Shown here piece after piece: positions 7,866 through 17,098 of a stretch of DNA of 64,000 nucleotides. The position numbers and the translations under genes are program-made. The notes under the pieces were generated by a model. It saw only the letters and a program-made list of their open reading frames with translations, was not told the DNA's origin and made no database searches. The DNA comes from Anaerolineae bacterium (GTDB taxonomy: Bacteria; Chloroflexota; Anaerolineae; Aggregatilineales; Phototrophicaceae), in the NCBI GenBank assembly GCA_025055175.1, contig JANWYT010000028.1:1-64000 (forward strand), read 5' to 3'. Numbering within the stretch: position 1 is the first letter of the stretch; every line of letters starts with the position of its first letter.

Positions 7866-9586
7866 GCGTGTCTCAGCAGAAATCCAAGTACGACTTCAAA
7901 GAACATTTGGCGCGCCGCAACCGAATTGGCAGGAGCTGGGGCGCTTTCTTCTACATCTCCAACTTCATCGGCCTGACGGTGCTGATTATCCTCATTCTGC
8001 ACGTCGCCAACTCGTCTATCGGCCTGGTGGTAGTGCGCAACACGGTTGAACCTAGCTCCCTCAGCGAGCGTCCTTTGCAAGAGCTGAGCGCTGAGGAACT
8101 CGCCCGAATCCTCGTAGAGCAGATGGGCAACCGCATACGGGTCCTCATCCGTGATCGCTACAGCGTCGTCCCTAACGATCAATTCCCCATCACGCCAATT
8201 GGCGATGCACTTGGCGACACACCCATCCCAGAAGACACGGAGGGCTTCCTCATCAACGAGCTGAGTCGCGAACAATTCCAGCAACTCCTGCTGTTGAACA
8301 TGAGTCAGGGCGACCTGCTAGATGCTCTGGAGACGGAGATCATCCGCCCTGTCGTCGCCAAGACCTGGAATTTTCTCGACTCAATTCTTCGTCGCGACCA
8401 GATCGAAGCTGAAGCTGCCGAAAAATACCCAGGTGATCGCTTGCAGTTTCGCTCGTGGATCAGCTGGGATTTCATCAGCAGCTCAGTCTCCAGCTCGGCC
8501 ACGACCGCTGGCCTGCGTACAGCTCTCCTAGGAAGCTTCCTCATCATCTCCATCACTGCGACGACTGCGCTCATCGTCGGCGTATCGGCGGCCATTTACT
8601 TGCAGGAATACGCCAAAGACAACTGGTTCAACCGTCTAATCGAGATCAACATCCGCAACTTGGCCGCTATCCCGTCGATTATCTACGGTATGCTGGGCCT
8701 AGCCGTCTTCGCACAAGCTTTGGCTGTGTTCACGGGTGGCTATCTGTTCGGCGTTAATTTGCCCACCCAAGCCGCCGATCAGATCGTCTCTTACGTCCAG
8801 ACAGCTTTCGATCAACCTGCCCTGAACAGCGCCGAGCGCGAAGCTGTTCGCGAAGCAGCAGCCCAGGCACGTGGCAACCCTGACATCTTCGTCCAGATTA
8901 TCGTCGATCACATCACGACCGACAAAATCAGCGAAGGTCAGAAAGAAGCTCTGGCGCGCCTCTTTCTAACTTATCGTGTCCCCTCGCTCAGCACTTTCAC
9001 GACCTTCAGCACGCCAAGCATTGAGCAGGCCAGGGCCGACATCGAGCGAGTCATTGGCAAAGACTTGCTGGACGAGTCGCATATGGCCGGCTTGGCTGAA
9101 AACTTGCGCGTCTACGGCACGTTCAACATCAACGGACGCACGGTGCTGAGCGCCGGCTTCACTCTGGCTCTGCTGATCCTGCCTATCGTGATCGTCAACG
9201 CGCAAGAAGCCATCCTCGCCGTGCCGTCCTCTATCCGCGAAGCTAGCTACGGCTTGGGAGCGACCAAGTGGCAGACGGTGTCGCGACAGGTGCTGCCAGC
9301 GGCTCTGCCTGGCATTATGACTGGCGTCATCCTGGCTGTGTCGCGCGCCATCGGCGAGACGGCGCCACTGCTCGTGGTAGGCGCTTCAACCTTCATCGGT
9401 ATCGATCCTAACGGGCCTTTCTCCAAGTTCACCGTCGTCCCCATCCAAATTTACCAGTGGACGGCGCGGCCCGGCGAGGACTTCCGCGCGGTAGCGGCTG
9501 CGGCTATCATCGTCTTGTTGGCCGTCATGCTCCTGCTGAATGGCTTGGCCATCTTCATTCGCCAGCGCTTCAGCCGCCGCTTCTGA
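7862..9586 (+). CDS. pstA: Phosphate ABC transporter permease PstA, enlarged
   Basis: At 574 residues this is nearly twice the usual PstA length (about 290). The permease core is intact: helices at about residues 219-245, the segment NIRNLAAIPSIIYGMLGLAV, the coupling loop SSIREASYGLGATKWQTVS and the C-terminal AIGETAPLLVVG. Two insertions explain the size: about 165 residues after the first helix (residues about 50-215, charged and helical), and about 125 residues (about 300-425) inside the core between two helices, rich in Glu, Ala and Gln. Both probably face outward and may contact the FAS1-PstS protein (inference). It is coupled to pstC and followed by pstB after 60 bases. Confidence 0.92.
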   Translation: MSVSQQKSKYDFKEHLARRNRIGRSWGAFFYISNFIGLTVLIILILHVANSSIGLVVVRNTVEPSSLSERPLQELSAEELARILVEQMGNRIRVLIRDRYSVVPNDQFPITPIGDALGDTPIPEDTEGFLINELSREQFQQLLLLNMSQGDLLDALETEIIRPVVAKTWNFLDSILRRDQIEAEAAEKYPGDRLQFRSWISWDFISSSVSSSATTAGLRTALLGSFLIISITATTALIVGVSAAIYLQEYAKDNWFNRLIEINIRNLAAIPSIIYGMLGLAVFAQALAVFTGGYLFGVNLPTQAADQIVSYVQTAFDQPALNSAEREAVREAAAQARGNPDIFVQIIVDHITTDKISEGQKEALARLFLTYRVPSLSTFTTFSTPSIEQARADIERVIGKDLLDESHMAGLAENLRVYGTFNINGRTVLSAGFTLALLILPIVIVNAQEAILAVPSSIREASYGLGATKWQTVSRQVLPAALPGIMTGVILAVSRAIGETAPLLVVGASTFIGIDPNGPFSKFTVVPIQIYQWTARPGEDFRAVAAAAIIVLLAVMLLLNGLAIFIRQRFSRRF

Positions 9587-9646
9587 TCCAGCTCACGTCC
9601 AAAGGGCGCTCGTTCGCACATACAACCATGAGGAGAACACACCACG

Positions 9647-10486
9647 ATGAGCAGCACCGCACCAGCGACCGTCGGGAATGCACTTAACCCCAACATTGAA
9701 TATGCCATCGAAGCACGCAACATCAGCGTCTTCTACGGTTCATACATGGCCGTCCAGGATGTCTCTTTGGGCATTGCGCGCAACAAGATCACCGCATTCA
9801 TCGGGCCCTCCGGCTGCGGCAAAAGCACCGTCCTGCGCGTCTTCAACCGCATGAACGATCTTGTGCCGGGGGCGCGCGTGGAGGGCGAGATCATCTATCG
9901 CGGGGAAAATTTGTACGCTCCCGAAGTGGACGCAGTGGAAGTGCGACGCCGTATTGGCATGGTCTTCCAAAAGCCCAATCCTTTCCCCAAGAGTATCTAC
10001 GACAACGTGGCCTATGGCCCGCGACTGCTGGGTATCCGCGACAAAGCTCAGCTCGACGACATCGTAGAGCGTAGCCTGCGCGGCGCAGCTCTATGGGACG
10101 AGGTCAAGACCAATCTCAAGAAGAGCGGCCTGGCCCTGTCTGGTGGTCAGCAGCAGCGCCTGTGCATCGCCCGCACCATCGCCATCGATCCCGACGTGAT
10201 CCTGATGGACGAGCCGTGCGCTTCGCTCGATCCGATTGCCACTCAGCGCATTGAGGAACTCATGCGCGAGCTAGAAGAACAATACACCATCGTGATCGTC
10301 ACTCACAACATGCAGCAGGCCCAGCGTGCTAGCGACTACACCGCTCTGTTCTACATCCGCAAAGAGGAGCATGAGGGCCGCGAGCGTCGCTGGGGCTACC
10401 TGGTCGAATTCAACGAGACGTACCAAATCTTCAACAATCCGCAAATGCAGGAGACAGCAGACTACATCGCTGGCCGCTTCGGCTAA
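9647..10486 (+). CDS. pstB: Phosphate ABC transporter ATPase PstB
   Basis: A 279-residue cytoplasmic ATPase. Walker A is GPSGCGKST, the ABC signature is [13 protein letters not shown], Walker B is [13 protein letters not shown], and the switch histidine is in [11 protein letters not shown]. The phrases [17 protein letters not shown] and [20 protein letters not shown] are diagnostic of PstB. It powers phosphate import through PstC/PstA. No phoU follows; the operon ends at a terminator and the next gene is an unrelated dehydrogenase. Confidence 0.96.
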   Translation: MSSTAPATVGNALNPNIEYAIEARNISVFYGSYMAVQDVSLGIARNKITAFIGPSGCGKSTVLRVFNRMNDLVPGARVEGEIIYRGENLYAPEVDAVEVRRRIGMVFQKPNPFPKSIYDNVAYGPRLLGIRDKAQLDDIVERSLRGAALWDEVKTNLKKSGLALSGGQQQRLCIARTIAIDPDVILMDEPCASLDPIATQRIEELMRELEEQYTIVIVTHNMQQAQRASDYTALFYIRKEEHEGRERRWGYLVEFNETYQIFNNPQMQETADYIAGRFG

Positions 10487-10513
10487 ACCGCTGCGCGCCT
10501 AATCAATGCTCAG

Positions 10514-10550
10514 AAAGACGGCTCGCTGGACGACAGCAGGCCGTCTTTTT
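10514..10550 (+). terminator. Intrinsic terminator after pstB
   Basis: AAAGACGGC pairs with GCCGTCTTT across a 17-base loop, directly followed by a T run. It closes the pst operon. Confidence 0.75.
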
Positions 10551-10558
10551 GCTATACT
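10550..10558 (+). promoter_or_regulatory. Extended -10 promoter of the SDR gene
   Basis: TGCTATACT matches the extended -10 consensus TGnTAnnnT and starts at the end of the pstB terminator's T run. Transcription would start near 10565, about 60 bases before the SDR gene. Confidence 0.45.
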
Positions 10559-10606
10559 CTGGCCGGATTTCTTTAGCGAATCTTCACAAGAAAGGATGAG
10601 GCTGCC

Positions 10607-10623
10607 TTGAGGCAGCGCAGCTT
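10607..10623 (+). repeat. 17-bp repeated hairpin arm, copy 1
   Basis: The 17 bases TTGAGGCAGCGCAGCTT recur exactly at 51322-51338. In both places they form the right side of a small hairpin (here GCTGCC-TTGA-GGCAGC). Here the element sits immediately before the SDR start codon and would overlap its ribosome site. Confidence 0.4.
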
Positions 10624-11388
10624 ATGGAACTACAAGGCAGTGTGGCTTTGGTGACAGGTGGAGCGAGCGGTCTGGGCGAGGGCGTCGTGCGGCGCTTCAT
10701 AACCCAGGGCGCGCAGGTCGTCATCGTAGATCGCAACGATGAACGCGGCGCAGCGCTGGCGTCAGAGCTAGGCGCAAGCGTGCGCTTCGTCAAAGCCGAC
10801 GTGAGCAGCGAAGAGGACATGCAGGCAGCTATCGCGGCAGCGCGTGAGCTGGGTGTGCTGCGAGTTGCGGTCAACTGCGCCGGCATTGGCCTGGCCATGA
10901 AGACCGTCGGCAAGGAAGGCCCACATCCGCTCGACTTGTTTGAGCTGGTGATTAAGGTCAACTTGGTCGGCACATTCAACACAATTCGCCTAGCAGCGGC
11001 GATCATGAGCCAGAATGAACCCAACAGCGGCGGCGAGCGCGGCGTCATCATCAACACGGCCAGCGTGGCTGCCTTCGATGGCCAGATTGGCCAAGCGGCT
11101 TATAGCGCCAGCAAAGGCGGCGTCGTCGGCATGACCCTGCCCATTGCTCGCGACTTGGCTCGCGACGGCATTCGCGTTGTGACGATTGCCCCTGGCTTGT
11201 TCGATACCCCGCTGCTGGCGGGCCTGCCAGAACCCGCACGTCTGTCGTTGGGTCAGCAGGTGCCGTTCCCATCGCGCTTGGGCCAGCCTGACGAATACGC
11301 TCACCTGGCCCAAGCCATCGTGGAAAATCCCATGCTCAACGGCGAGGTCATCAGGCTAGACGGCGCTATTCGCATGGCGCCGCGCTGA
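10624..11388 (+). CDS. SDR dehydrogenase, type II 3-hydroxyacyl-CoA dehydrogenase-like
   Basis: A 254-residue classical short-chain dehydrogenase. The NAD site is [15 protein letters not shown], followed by an Asp-rich cofactor-selecting position (VVIVDRNDE) that favours NAD+. The NCAG motif and the catalytic Ser ([10 protein letters not shown]) and YSASK are present. The stretches [26 protein letters not shown] and the final [12 protein letters not shown] closely follow the HSD17B10 / type II hydroxyacyl-CoA dehydrogenase group, so oxidation of 3-hydroxyacyl-CoA in fatty-acid breakdown is likely. It stands alone between a terminator and a convergent sortase gene. Confidence 0.87.
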   Translation: MELQGSVALVTGGASGLGEGVVRRFITQGAQVVIVDRNDERGAALASELGASVRFVKADVSSEEDMQAAIAAARELGVLRVAVNCAGIGLAMKTVGKEGPHPLDLFELVIKVNLVGTFNTIRLAAAIMSQNEPNSGGERGVIINTASVAAFDGQIGQAAYSASKGGVVGMTLPIARDLARDGIRVVTIAPGLFDTPLLAGLPEPARLSLGQQVPFPSRLGQPDEYAHLAQAIVENPMLNGEVIRLDGAIRMAPR

Positions 11389-11401
11389 TCGAAGATTAAC
11401 C

Positions 11402-11920
11402 TCAGCCGCTGCGCTGAGCCACCACGACGAAGCGCTGGCGATACATCTTCGACTCAAGGTCGTAATCACCATGACACGTGAAGAGCGTCAACTTCTCATC
11501 CTCGCTGCTGCGTAAAATGCTCAGGTCGCGGTCATCAGTGCTGAAGGCCTCGGTCACAGTGTAAATCAGGAGCTGTTCACCCGCCTGAATGAGGATCAGA
11601 TCACCAACCTGCACCTCGCTCAGGCGATACAAAGTGCTGGGCTGGCCTTCTCTGTCTCGGTGATGGCCTGCCAAAATGCTATTGCCTGGCTCACCAAAGC
11701 GCGGCATCCATTGCAGCAGCGCCACTTCATCCTTAATTTTGGAGAAGTCCCAGGTGCGCAATCGGCGGACGAACGGGGCTGGCGAAGTACGGATGGGCGC
11801 GTCTAGTTCAATGCTGGGAATGATGAGCCTGCTGCTATTTGCCTGCGCTGTGACGATGAAATCTTGTGAACCGAGGATCAAAAAGACCAGCAGGACAGCG
11901 TGGCGTACATGATTCAACAT
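11402..11920 (-). CDS. Sortase family transpeptidase
   Basis: A 172-residue protein with an N-terminal hydrophobic segment (AVLLVFLILGSQDFIVTA), serving as signal or anchor. The sortase core is clear: LIIPSIELDAPI at the beginning, catalytic His in ILAGHHRD, catalytic Cys in TLFTCHGDYD and the Arg in YRQRFVVV. Sortases link surface proteins to envelope components or process them at LPxTG-like signals. An AAGGTGA ribosome site precedes the ATG. No obvious sortase substrate is adjacent. Its closest class cannot be assigned by eye. Confidence 0.88.
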   Translation of the reverse strand: MLNHVRHAVLLVFLILGSQDFIVTAQANSSRLIIPSIELDAPIRTSPAPFVRRLRTWDFSKIKDEVALLQWMPRFGEPGNSILAGHHRDREGQPSTLYRLSEVQVGDLILIQAGEQLLIYTVTEAFSTDDRDLSILRSSEDEKLTLFTCHGDYDLESKMYRQRFVVVAQRSG

Positions 11921-12117
11921 GGTGTCACCTTCTCTCGACAGTGTGCTTCTAGGCGAGCCTGAGCATGAAGCGTCTCATCTAGTCAAGATACAGTCCAAAC
12001 AGGCCTAACTCTTGTATTCTACCCTGCTCGTCGATTGAAAGTGCGTTAAGATTTACCTTACCTGCTCGCTCGGCTCGTTTACTGGTGTAATCAGCGCGCC
12101 ACAAAACGGCAATCTTG
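11921..12117. other. Divergent intergenic region between sortase and greA
   Basis: No gene is seen here. The stretch is the shared upstream region of the leftward sortase gene and the rightward greA leader. Confidence 0.5.
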
Positions 12118-12126
12118 TGCTAAAAT
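12118..12126 (+). promoter_or_regulatory. Extended -10 promoter of greA
   Basis: TGCTAAAAT matches the extended -10 pattern TGnTAnnnT. It predicts a start near 12133 and a leader of about 120 bases before greA. Confidence 0.5.
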
Positions 12127-12185
12127 GTCTGGTAGGTCTGGCTGTGCATTGCGCCGACTGGACGCCTAATTCACGCTCGTTCCCT

Positions 12186-12208
12186 ACACAGCACGCGGCT
12201 GTGTTTTT
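12186..12208 (+). terminator. Terminator-like hairpin in the greA leader
   Basis: ACACAGC pairs with GCTGTGT around a five-base loop (ACGCG) and runs straight into a T5 tract. It lies 44 bases upstream of the greA start and downstream of the proposed promoter, so it could attenuate greA transcription rather than end an upstream gene; the upstream gene is on the other strand. Confidence 0.65.
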
Positions 12209-12252
12209 GTATTTATAACGCTTCTACCCTGATCTAGGAGGAGTGAGTCCCG

Positions 12253-12729
12253 ATGACCGAAAAACCCCATTACCTGACCGCTGAAGGCCTGCACAAACTG
12301 GAGAAGCAGCTCGAATTTCTGACCAGCGTTAAGCGCGCCGAAGTGGCCGAACGTCTGAAACAGGCTCTCGAAGACGGTGGGGAACTGACCGAAAACAGCG
12401 AATACGAGGACGCCAAGAACGAACAGGCTTTCGTCGAAGCCGAGATTGCGCGCATCTCGCAGATTTTGCGCAACGCACGCCTGATCGAAGAGAGCAACCA
12501 CAGCACTGACTGCGTTCGGCTCGGCTCGCGCGTGCGGATTATCGACCAAGAATCCAAAGAAGAGGAAGTCTACATCTTGGTGGGTTCAGCAGAAGCTGAC
12601 CCGCGCGAACACAAAATCTCAGATGAAAGCCCGCTGGGCAAGGCGCTCTTAGGCGCCAAGGTGGGCGACAAGGTGCGCATCAAAGCCCCTGATGGTGACC
12701 TGGTCTTCATCATCAAGAACATCGCCTGA
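12253..12729 (+). CDS. greA: Transcription elongation factor GreA
   Basis: A 158-residue protein of standard GreA length. The N-terminal coiled coil carries the acidic tip motif [18 protein letters not shown], whose Asp/Glu residues reach into the RNA polymerase secondary channel and stimulate transcript cleavage in backtracked complexes. The C-terminal FKBP-like domain ends [19 protein letters not shown], as in other GreA proteins. AGGAGGAG precedes the ATG. lysS follows after 17 bases and is probably co-transcribed. Confidence 0.97.
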   Translation: MTEKPHYLTAEGLHKLEKQLEFLTSVKRAEVAERLKQALEDGGELTENSEYEDAKNEQAFVEAEIARISQILRNARLIEESNHSTDCVRLGSRVRIIDQESKEEEVYILVGSAEADPREHKISDESPLGKALLGAKVGDKVRIKAPDGDLVFIIKNIA

Positions 12730-12746
12730 TCGGCGCGGAGTCTGGC

Positions 12747-14282
12747 ATGAGCTGGCAGCCCACCAACATCGAACAAGAACGCCTAGAGAAGGCGCGCCGC
12801 CTGCAAGCACAGGGTGTCACCCTCTATCCGCCGCGCGTTCAGCGCACCCACACCTGCGCTCAGGCCCTCAGCGCCCTGGAACAGGCCGAAGCTCAGGGCC
12901 AGCCAGCCCCCAGCGTCACCGTCGCCGGGCGCATACGGCGCACCAACCTCAAAGGCAAGCTGTCGTTCATGCACATCGAAGACGAGAGCGGGCGAATCCA
13001 GCTCTTTTTGCGCGTGAACGACATGGATGAAGCTACTTACGAGTTGGTGAAAGATCGCCTCATCGACAACGACGATTTCGTCCAGGCCAGCGGCCAGCTC
13101 ATGCGCACTAAGGCTGGTGAGATCAGCGTAGCCGTGCGCGACTTCCGCCTGCTGGCCAAGTCGCTCAGCCCACTGCCCGTCATCAAGCAGCAGGTGCGCG
13201 ACGATGGCACGGTGATCGAGTACGGCGAATTCAGCGATACTGAGACGCGCTATCGCCAACGCTACGCCGATCTGGCGGTCAATCGCGGCGTGCGCGAGGT
13301 CTTCATCAAGCGCGCTCGCATCCTGCGAGCTATCCGCGATTTTTTGGATGGCGAGGGCATGCTGGAAGTGGAGACGCCCATTCTGCAGCCGCTCTACGGC
13401 GGCGCAGCGGCTCGTCCCTTCACCACCTATCACAACCAACTCAAGCAAGATTTGTACCTGCGCATCAGCTTTGAGCTGTACCTGAAGCGCCTGCTGGTGG
13501 GCGGCTTGGACGCTGTCTACGAGATTGGCCGCGACTTCCGCAACGAAGGTGTGAGCTGGAAGCACAACCCAGAATTCACCATGCTGGAATTCTACAAAGC
13601 TTATACTGATTATTATGGTGTGATGGACATTACTGAGCGCATGGTGTCTCAGGTCTGCCAGCAAGTCAACGGCACGACGCAGATTCGTTATGGCGAACAC
13701 CTCATCGACCTATCCCCGCCCTGGCGGCGCGTCACCATGCGCCAGGCCATCTGCGAACACACAGGCATTGATTACATGGACTACTTAGACGCTGCCAGCC
13801 TGCGCCAAGCCATCATCAATCATATGCCTCATCTATCAGAGAAGCCCAAGCCTGATGAGTCCTGGGGACGCTTGGTGGTGGAATTCTTGTTCGGCGAAGG
13901 CGTTGAGCCGCACCTGATCCAGCCAATCTTCATCATGGACTACCCGCGCGAAGTCTCGCCCTTCGCCAAGCGCGTTGAAGGCGACGATTTTCACGTAGAG
14001 CGCTTCGAATTCTACATCGCCAAGATGGAGATGGGCAACGCTTTCACAGAACTCAACGATCCGCTCGACCAAGCCCAACGTTTTGAAGAGATGGCGCGCC
14101 TCTACAAGAAGGGTGACAACGACGAAACCCCGATTGACGAGGACTATCTGCGCGCCATGCGCTATGGTATGCCACCCAACGGTGGCTTTGGGATGGGCAT
14201 TGATCGCTTGGTCATGCTCCTCACCGATCAGCACAGCATACGCGACGTCCTGCTCTTCCCCCATCTGCGCGACCAGAAATGA
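12747..14282 (+). CDS. lysS: Lysyl-tRNA synthetase, class II
   Basis: A 511-residue enzyme that charges tRNA-Lys. The N-terminal OB-fold anticodon-binding domain is at residues about 60-165 ([21 protein letters not shown]). Class II motif 2 is [20 protein letters not shown] and motif 3 is [15 protein letters not shown]. The length and domain order match bacterial LysS. The active-site region departs slightly from the E. coli text, with an extended segment near residues 365-385 ([21 protein letters not shown]), seen in many deep-branching bacteria. It follows greA closely. Confidence 0.97.
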   Translation: MSWQPTNIEQERLEKARRLQAQGVTLYPPRVQRTHTCAQALSALEQAEAQGQPAPSVTVAGRIRRTNLKGKLSFMHIEDESGRIQLFLRVNDMDEATYELVKDRLIDNDDFVQASGQLMRTKAGEISVAVRDFRLLAKSLSPLPVIKQQVRDDGTVIEYGEFSDTETRYRQRYADLAVNRGVREVFIKRARILRAIRDFLDGEGMLEVETPILQPLYGGAAARPFTTYHNQLKQDLYLRISFELYLKRLLVGGLDAVYEIGRDFRNEGVSWKHNPEFTMLEFYKAYTDYYGVMDITERMVSQVCQQVNGTTQIRYGEHLIDLSPPWRRVTMRQAICEHTGIDYMDYLDAASLRQAIINHMPHLSEKPKPDESWGRLVVEFLFGEGVEPHLIQPIFIMDYPREVSPFAKRVEGDDFHVERFEFYIAKMEMGNAFTELNDPLDQAQRFEEMARLYKKGDNDETPIDEDYLRAMRYGMPPNGGFGMGIDRLVMLLTDQHSIRDVLLFPHLRDQK

Positions 14283-14290
14283 GGTGAGCC

Positions 14291-15406
14291 GTGAGCGATC
14301 CGCTGACGACCCAGGGTATACTCGATGCACTTGGCCAGGGTGTGCTGATCTTCGGTGCGGACAACCGCTTGCTGCGCAGCAACCTTCAGGCTGCCGCCCT
14401 GCTCGGCACAGACCTTGCGCTCATCCGTGATCGCGGCTGGCCAGCTCTGACGGAACTCTTCGACAGCGATCTCTACGAAGCCGACCAACGGCTGGACGCA
14501 GTGCGCCGCCGCGCCCTCAGCAGCGAAAAACCAGTGCGCTTCCACGTCTACCGCAGCGGCGAATACGTCCCCTGCGCAGCATCCGTCATCAACGCGGAGG
14601 ACGGTCAGCTTTACACCCTGGTCTCGCTCGAGCCGACCGATTGGCGCGTCGTCACCGATGTGCTGGAGCGCTTCCGCCGCGAAATGCGCGACGCGGTGGA
14701 GAGCACAGTTGGCCACATCGCCCTCATCAACAAGGCCTTGTTTCGTCCAGACGATGACGAACCCACCCAGCGCCTTGCGCGGCGCATGGGCGGCTTCGCC
14801 CGCTTGATTGCCGTCCACATGAGCCGCGCCGAACGCCTCATGAGCCTATTAGAGCGGTTGGAAGCTCTGCGAATTGGACGCACGCGGGCCATCGTGCAGG
14901 CCGAGCGGCGCATCATCGAGCTGAGCGACTTCGTCGAAGATTTTGTCGAATCGTTGGACGACAACAACCTGCTCGATCCAGAATCCGAGAAGCAGGACGC
15001 GCGCGCGCGTTTGACTGTCTCTGTGCCTGTTGGTTTGCGCGCCTACGTCGTGCGCCGCTACCTGTTGAACATCTTACGTGAGCTAGTGCGCAATGCTATG
15101 ATGTACAGCTTGCGCGGCACGCCGATCACGCTGCGCGCAGTGGCCCGCAACAACGCCATCCAAATCGACCTGAGCGATGAGGGCTATGGCATTCGCGAGA
15201 GCGACTGGGAGCGCGTCTTCCAGGCTTTTGCGCGCGGCAGCCAGCCCCAGATCATCAGCGAATTCGGCTACGGCCTAGCCTTGCACCTGTGCAAGCACGA
15301 GGTTGAAGCTATGAATGGCCGCGTTTGGTTCACCTCGCAGGAGAACGTCGGCACGACCTTCAGCATTATGCTGCCTATGTGGCGCGAAGGTGAATCGCCG
15401 TCGTGA
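14291..15406 (+). CDS. Histidine-kinase-like ATPase lacking a clear H-box
   Basis: A 371-residue protein. Residues about 5-120 look like a PAS-type sensor (GILDALGQGVLIFGADNRLL, then YTLVSLEPT). The C-terminal domain is HATPase_c: N-box RELVRNAMMYS, G1 box DLSDEGYGI and G2-like FGYGLALHL. The helical region between them, where a kinase would have H-E/D-x-x-(N/T)-P, reads RREMRDAVESTVGHIALI and shows no canonical phospho-acceptor motif. It may be an atypical kinase or a non-phosphorylating sensor. GTG is used as the start with GAGGTGAG just upstream; it sits 8 bases after lysS. No response regulator gene is adjacent. Confidence 0.65.
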   Translation: MSDPLTTQGILDALGQGVLIFGADNRLLRSNLQAAALLGTDLALIRDRGWPALTELFDSDLYEADQRLDAVRRRALSSEKPVRFHVYRSGEYVPCAASVINAEDGQLYTLVSLEPTDWRVVTDVLERFRREMRDAVESTVGHIALINKALFRPDDDEPTQRLARRMGGFARLIAVHMSRAERLMSLLERLEALRIGRTRAIVQAERRIIELSDFVEDFVESLDDNNLLDPESEKQDARARLTVSVPVGLRAYVVRRYLLNILRELVRNAMMYSLRGTPITLRAVARNNAIQIDLSDEGYGIRESDWERVFQAFARGSQPQIISEFGYGLALHLCKHEVEAMNGRVWFTSQENVGTTFSIMLPMWREGESPS

Positions 15407-15463
15407 GATCAACCTTTGGCCTCAAGACACACTCTTCACCAACCAAATGAAAAGACGTACACC

Positions 15464-15604
15464 ATGACCCCTCAGGCCTTTGATCTGCTCGTAATCGCTG
15501 TCATGGTGCTAGGCGGATGCTTAGCCGTGTGGCGCTTCATGCGCGATATGCGCCGCCCTTTGCCTCCTACGCCACCTCATCATCAGCCTCCTCAGGAGAA
15601 ATGA
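15464..15604 (+). CDS. Small single-helix membrane protein
   Basis: A 46-residue peptide between the kinase-like gene and serS. It has one hydrophobic helix (FDLLVIAVMVLGGCLAVW), then a basic stretch (RFMRDMRR) and a Pro/His-rich tail (PLPPTPPHHQPPQEK). It ends three bases before the serS start. The ATG is preferred over an upstream in-frame TTG because the helix then begins near the N-terminus. Function unknown; coding status is likely from the clean membrane-protein pattern and the tight spacing to serS. Confidence 0.5.
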   Translation: MTPQAFDLLVIAVMVLGGCLAVWRFMRDMRRPLPPTPPHHQPPQEK

Positions 15605-15607
15605 CTC

Positions 15608-17026
15608 ATGCTAGATATTGCCCTGTTCCGCGAGAAGCCCGATTGGGTGCGCGAGCAACTAGCCAAGCTCAACGACCCCACTGCTCTGGCCCGCGTAGAC
15701 GCCGTTGTGGATATTGACAAGCGGCGGCGCGCCATGATCCAAGAAGCGGAAGCCTTGCAGGCCACGCGCAATCGCCTCAACAAAGCTTTCGGCCAACTGC
15801 GCGGCAGCAGGACGCTATCGTCTGCCCAGGTGGCTGCGCGCGCCGTCGGCGCCGCTGAAGCCCTAGAAGTAGCCGACTACGTCCGCGCTGAAGCCATCCT
15901 CAGCGGAGCGCAAGCCGTGGACGACGCCCAGGACGCTAACCCCGAAGCTGCTCTGGCCCGCATGAACGACGCCATGCGCGTCCTCAGCGAACGCCATGCT
16001 CAGCTCAGCGCCCAAGCCGACGCCGCCGATGACGATCTGCGGCGCGAAATGCTGTGGATTCCCAACCTACCCCACGAGAGCGTCCCCGTTGGCCCAGACG
16101 ACAGCCACAACGTCCCCTGGCCTGTAGAAGGCGCCATGCCTTCTTTCGACTTCACACCCAAGCCGCACTGGGAGCTAGGCGTCGATCTGGACATCATTGA
16201 CTTTGAGCGCGGCGTGCGCCTGGCTGGCTCGCGCTTCTACGTCCTCAAGGGCTGGGGCGCGCGCCTCCAGCGAGCATTGGCCACCTTCTTCCTAGATATG
16301 GCTCGTCAGAAGGGCTTCGTAGAGCTTTACTTGCCCTTCCTCGTCTATGACGACATGCTAGAAGGCGCAGGTCAATTCCCCAAGTTCACGGATGTCGTCT
16401 ACAGCGACCCCGACGCCGACCTCTACCTGCTGCCCACCGCTGAAGTCGCCATCACCAACCTCCACCGCGATGAAATCCTGGATGAGGCCCAACTGCCCCT
16501 CTACTATGTCGCTCAGACGCCCTGCTTCCGCCGCGAGAAGACCAGCGCCGGACGTGACGTGCGCGGGATCAAGCGCGTCCACCAGTTTGAAAAGGTGGAG
16601 ATGTACAAGTTCACCACGCCGGAGACCAGCTACGCCGAGCTAGAGTCGCTGGTGGAGGCAGCCTGCGACATCGCCCGCGCCCTAGAGATTCCTCACCGCC
16701 GCCTAGAGATCGTGACGGGAGACCTGGGCTTCAGCGCCAGCAAAAAATACGACGTAGAGATGTGGGCCGCCGGCTCTCAAGAATGGTTGGAAGTCAGCTC
16801 TTGCAGCAACACCGAGGCGTTCCAGGCGCGCCGCGCTATGATCCGCTACTATCCGAAAGATAGCAAGAAGGCTCAGTACGTCCACACGCTGAACGGCTCT
16901 GGCTTGGCCCTGCCGCGCGTCATCATCGCCATCCTAGAGAATTACCAGCAAGCCGATGGCAGCGTGGTCATTCCATCGGTGCTGCGACCCTACCTGGGCG
17001 GTGAAACCATCATACGCAAGCCTTAA
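15608..17026 (+). CDS. serS: Seryl-tRNA synthetase
   Basis: A 472-residue class II synthetase, somewhat longer than the usual 425-430. The N-terminal tRNA-binding coiled coil is at residues about 1-130 and contains an extra Ala-rich segment (residues about 65-105) that accounts for the extra length. The catalytic core has the motif LPTAEVAITNLHRDEILDE, motif 2 TPCFRREKTSAGRDVRGIKR and motif 3 LNGSGLALPRVIIAILEN. It attaches serine to tRNA-Ser. The start overlaps nothing and follows the small membrane protein by three bases. Confidence 0.96.
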   Translation: MLDIALFREKPDWVREQLAKLNDPTALARVDAVVDIDKRRRAMIQEAEALQATRNRLNKAFGQLRGSRTLSSAQVAARAVGAAEALEVADYVRAEAILSGAQAVDDAQDANPEAALARMNDAMRVLSERHAQLSAQADAADDDLRREMLWIPNLPHESVPVGPDDSHNVPWPVEGAMPSFDFTPKPHWELGVDLDIIDFERGVRLAGSRFYVLKGWGARLQRALATFFLDMARQKGFVELYLPFLVYDDMLEGAGQFPKFTDVVYSDPDADLYLLPTAEVAITNLHRDEILDEAQLPLYYVAQTPCFRREKTSAGRDVRGIKRVHQFEKVEMYKFTTPETSYAELESLVEAACDIARALEIPHRRLEIVTGDLGFSASKKYDVEMWAAGSQEWLEVSSCSNTEAFQARRAMIRYYPKDSKKAQYVHTLNGSGLALPRVIIAILENYQQADGSVVIPSVLRPYLGGETIIRKP

Positions 17027-17098
17027 CACGGCTTTCATGGCGTTCTGCGCCTGCCTGAGTCACAATACAGCCGAATTTGCACTTGAGGAACGTCTGCT

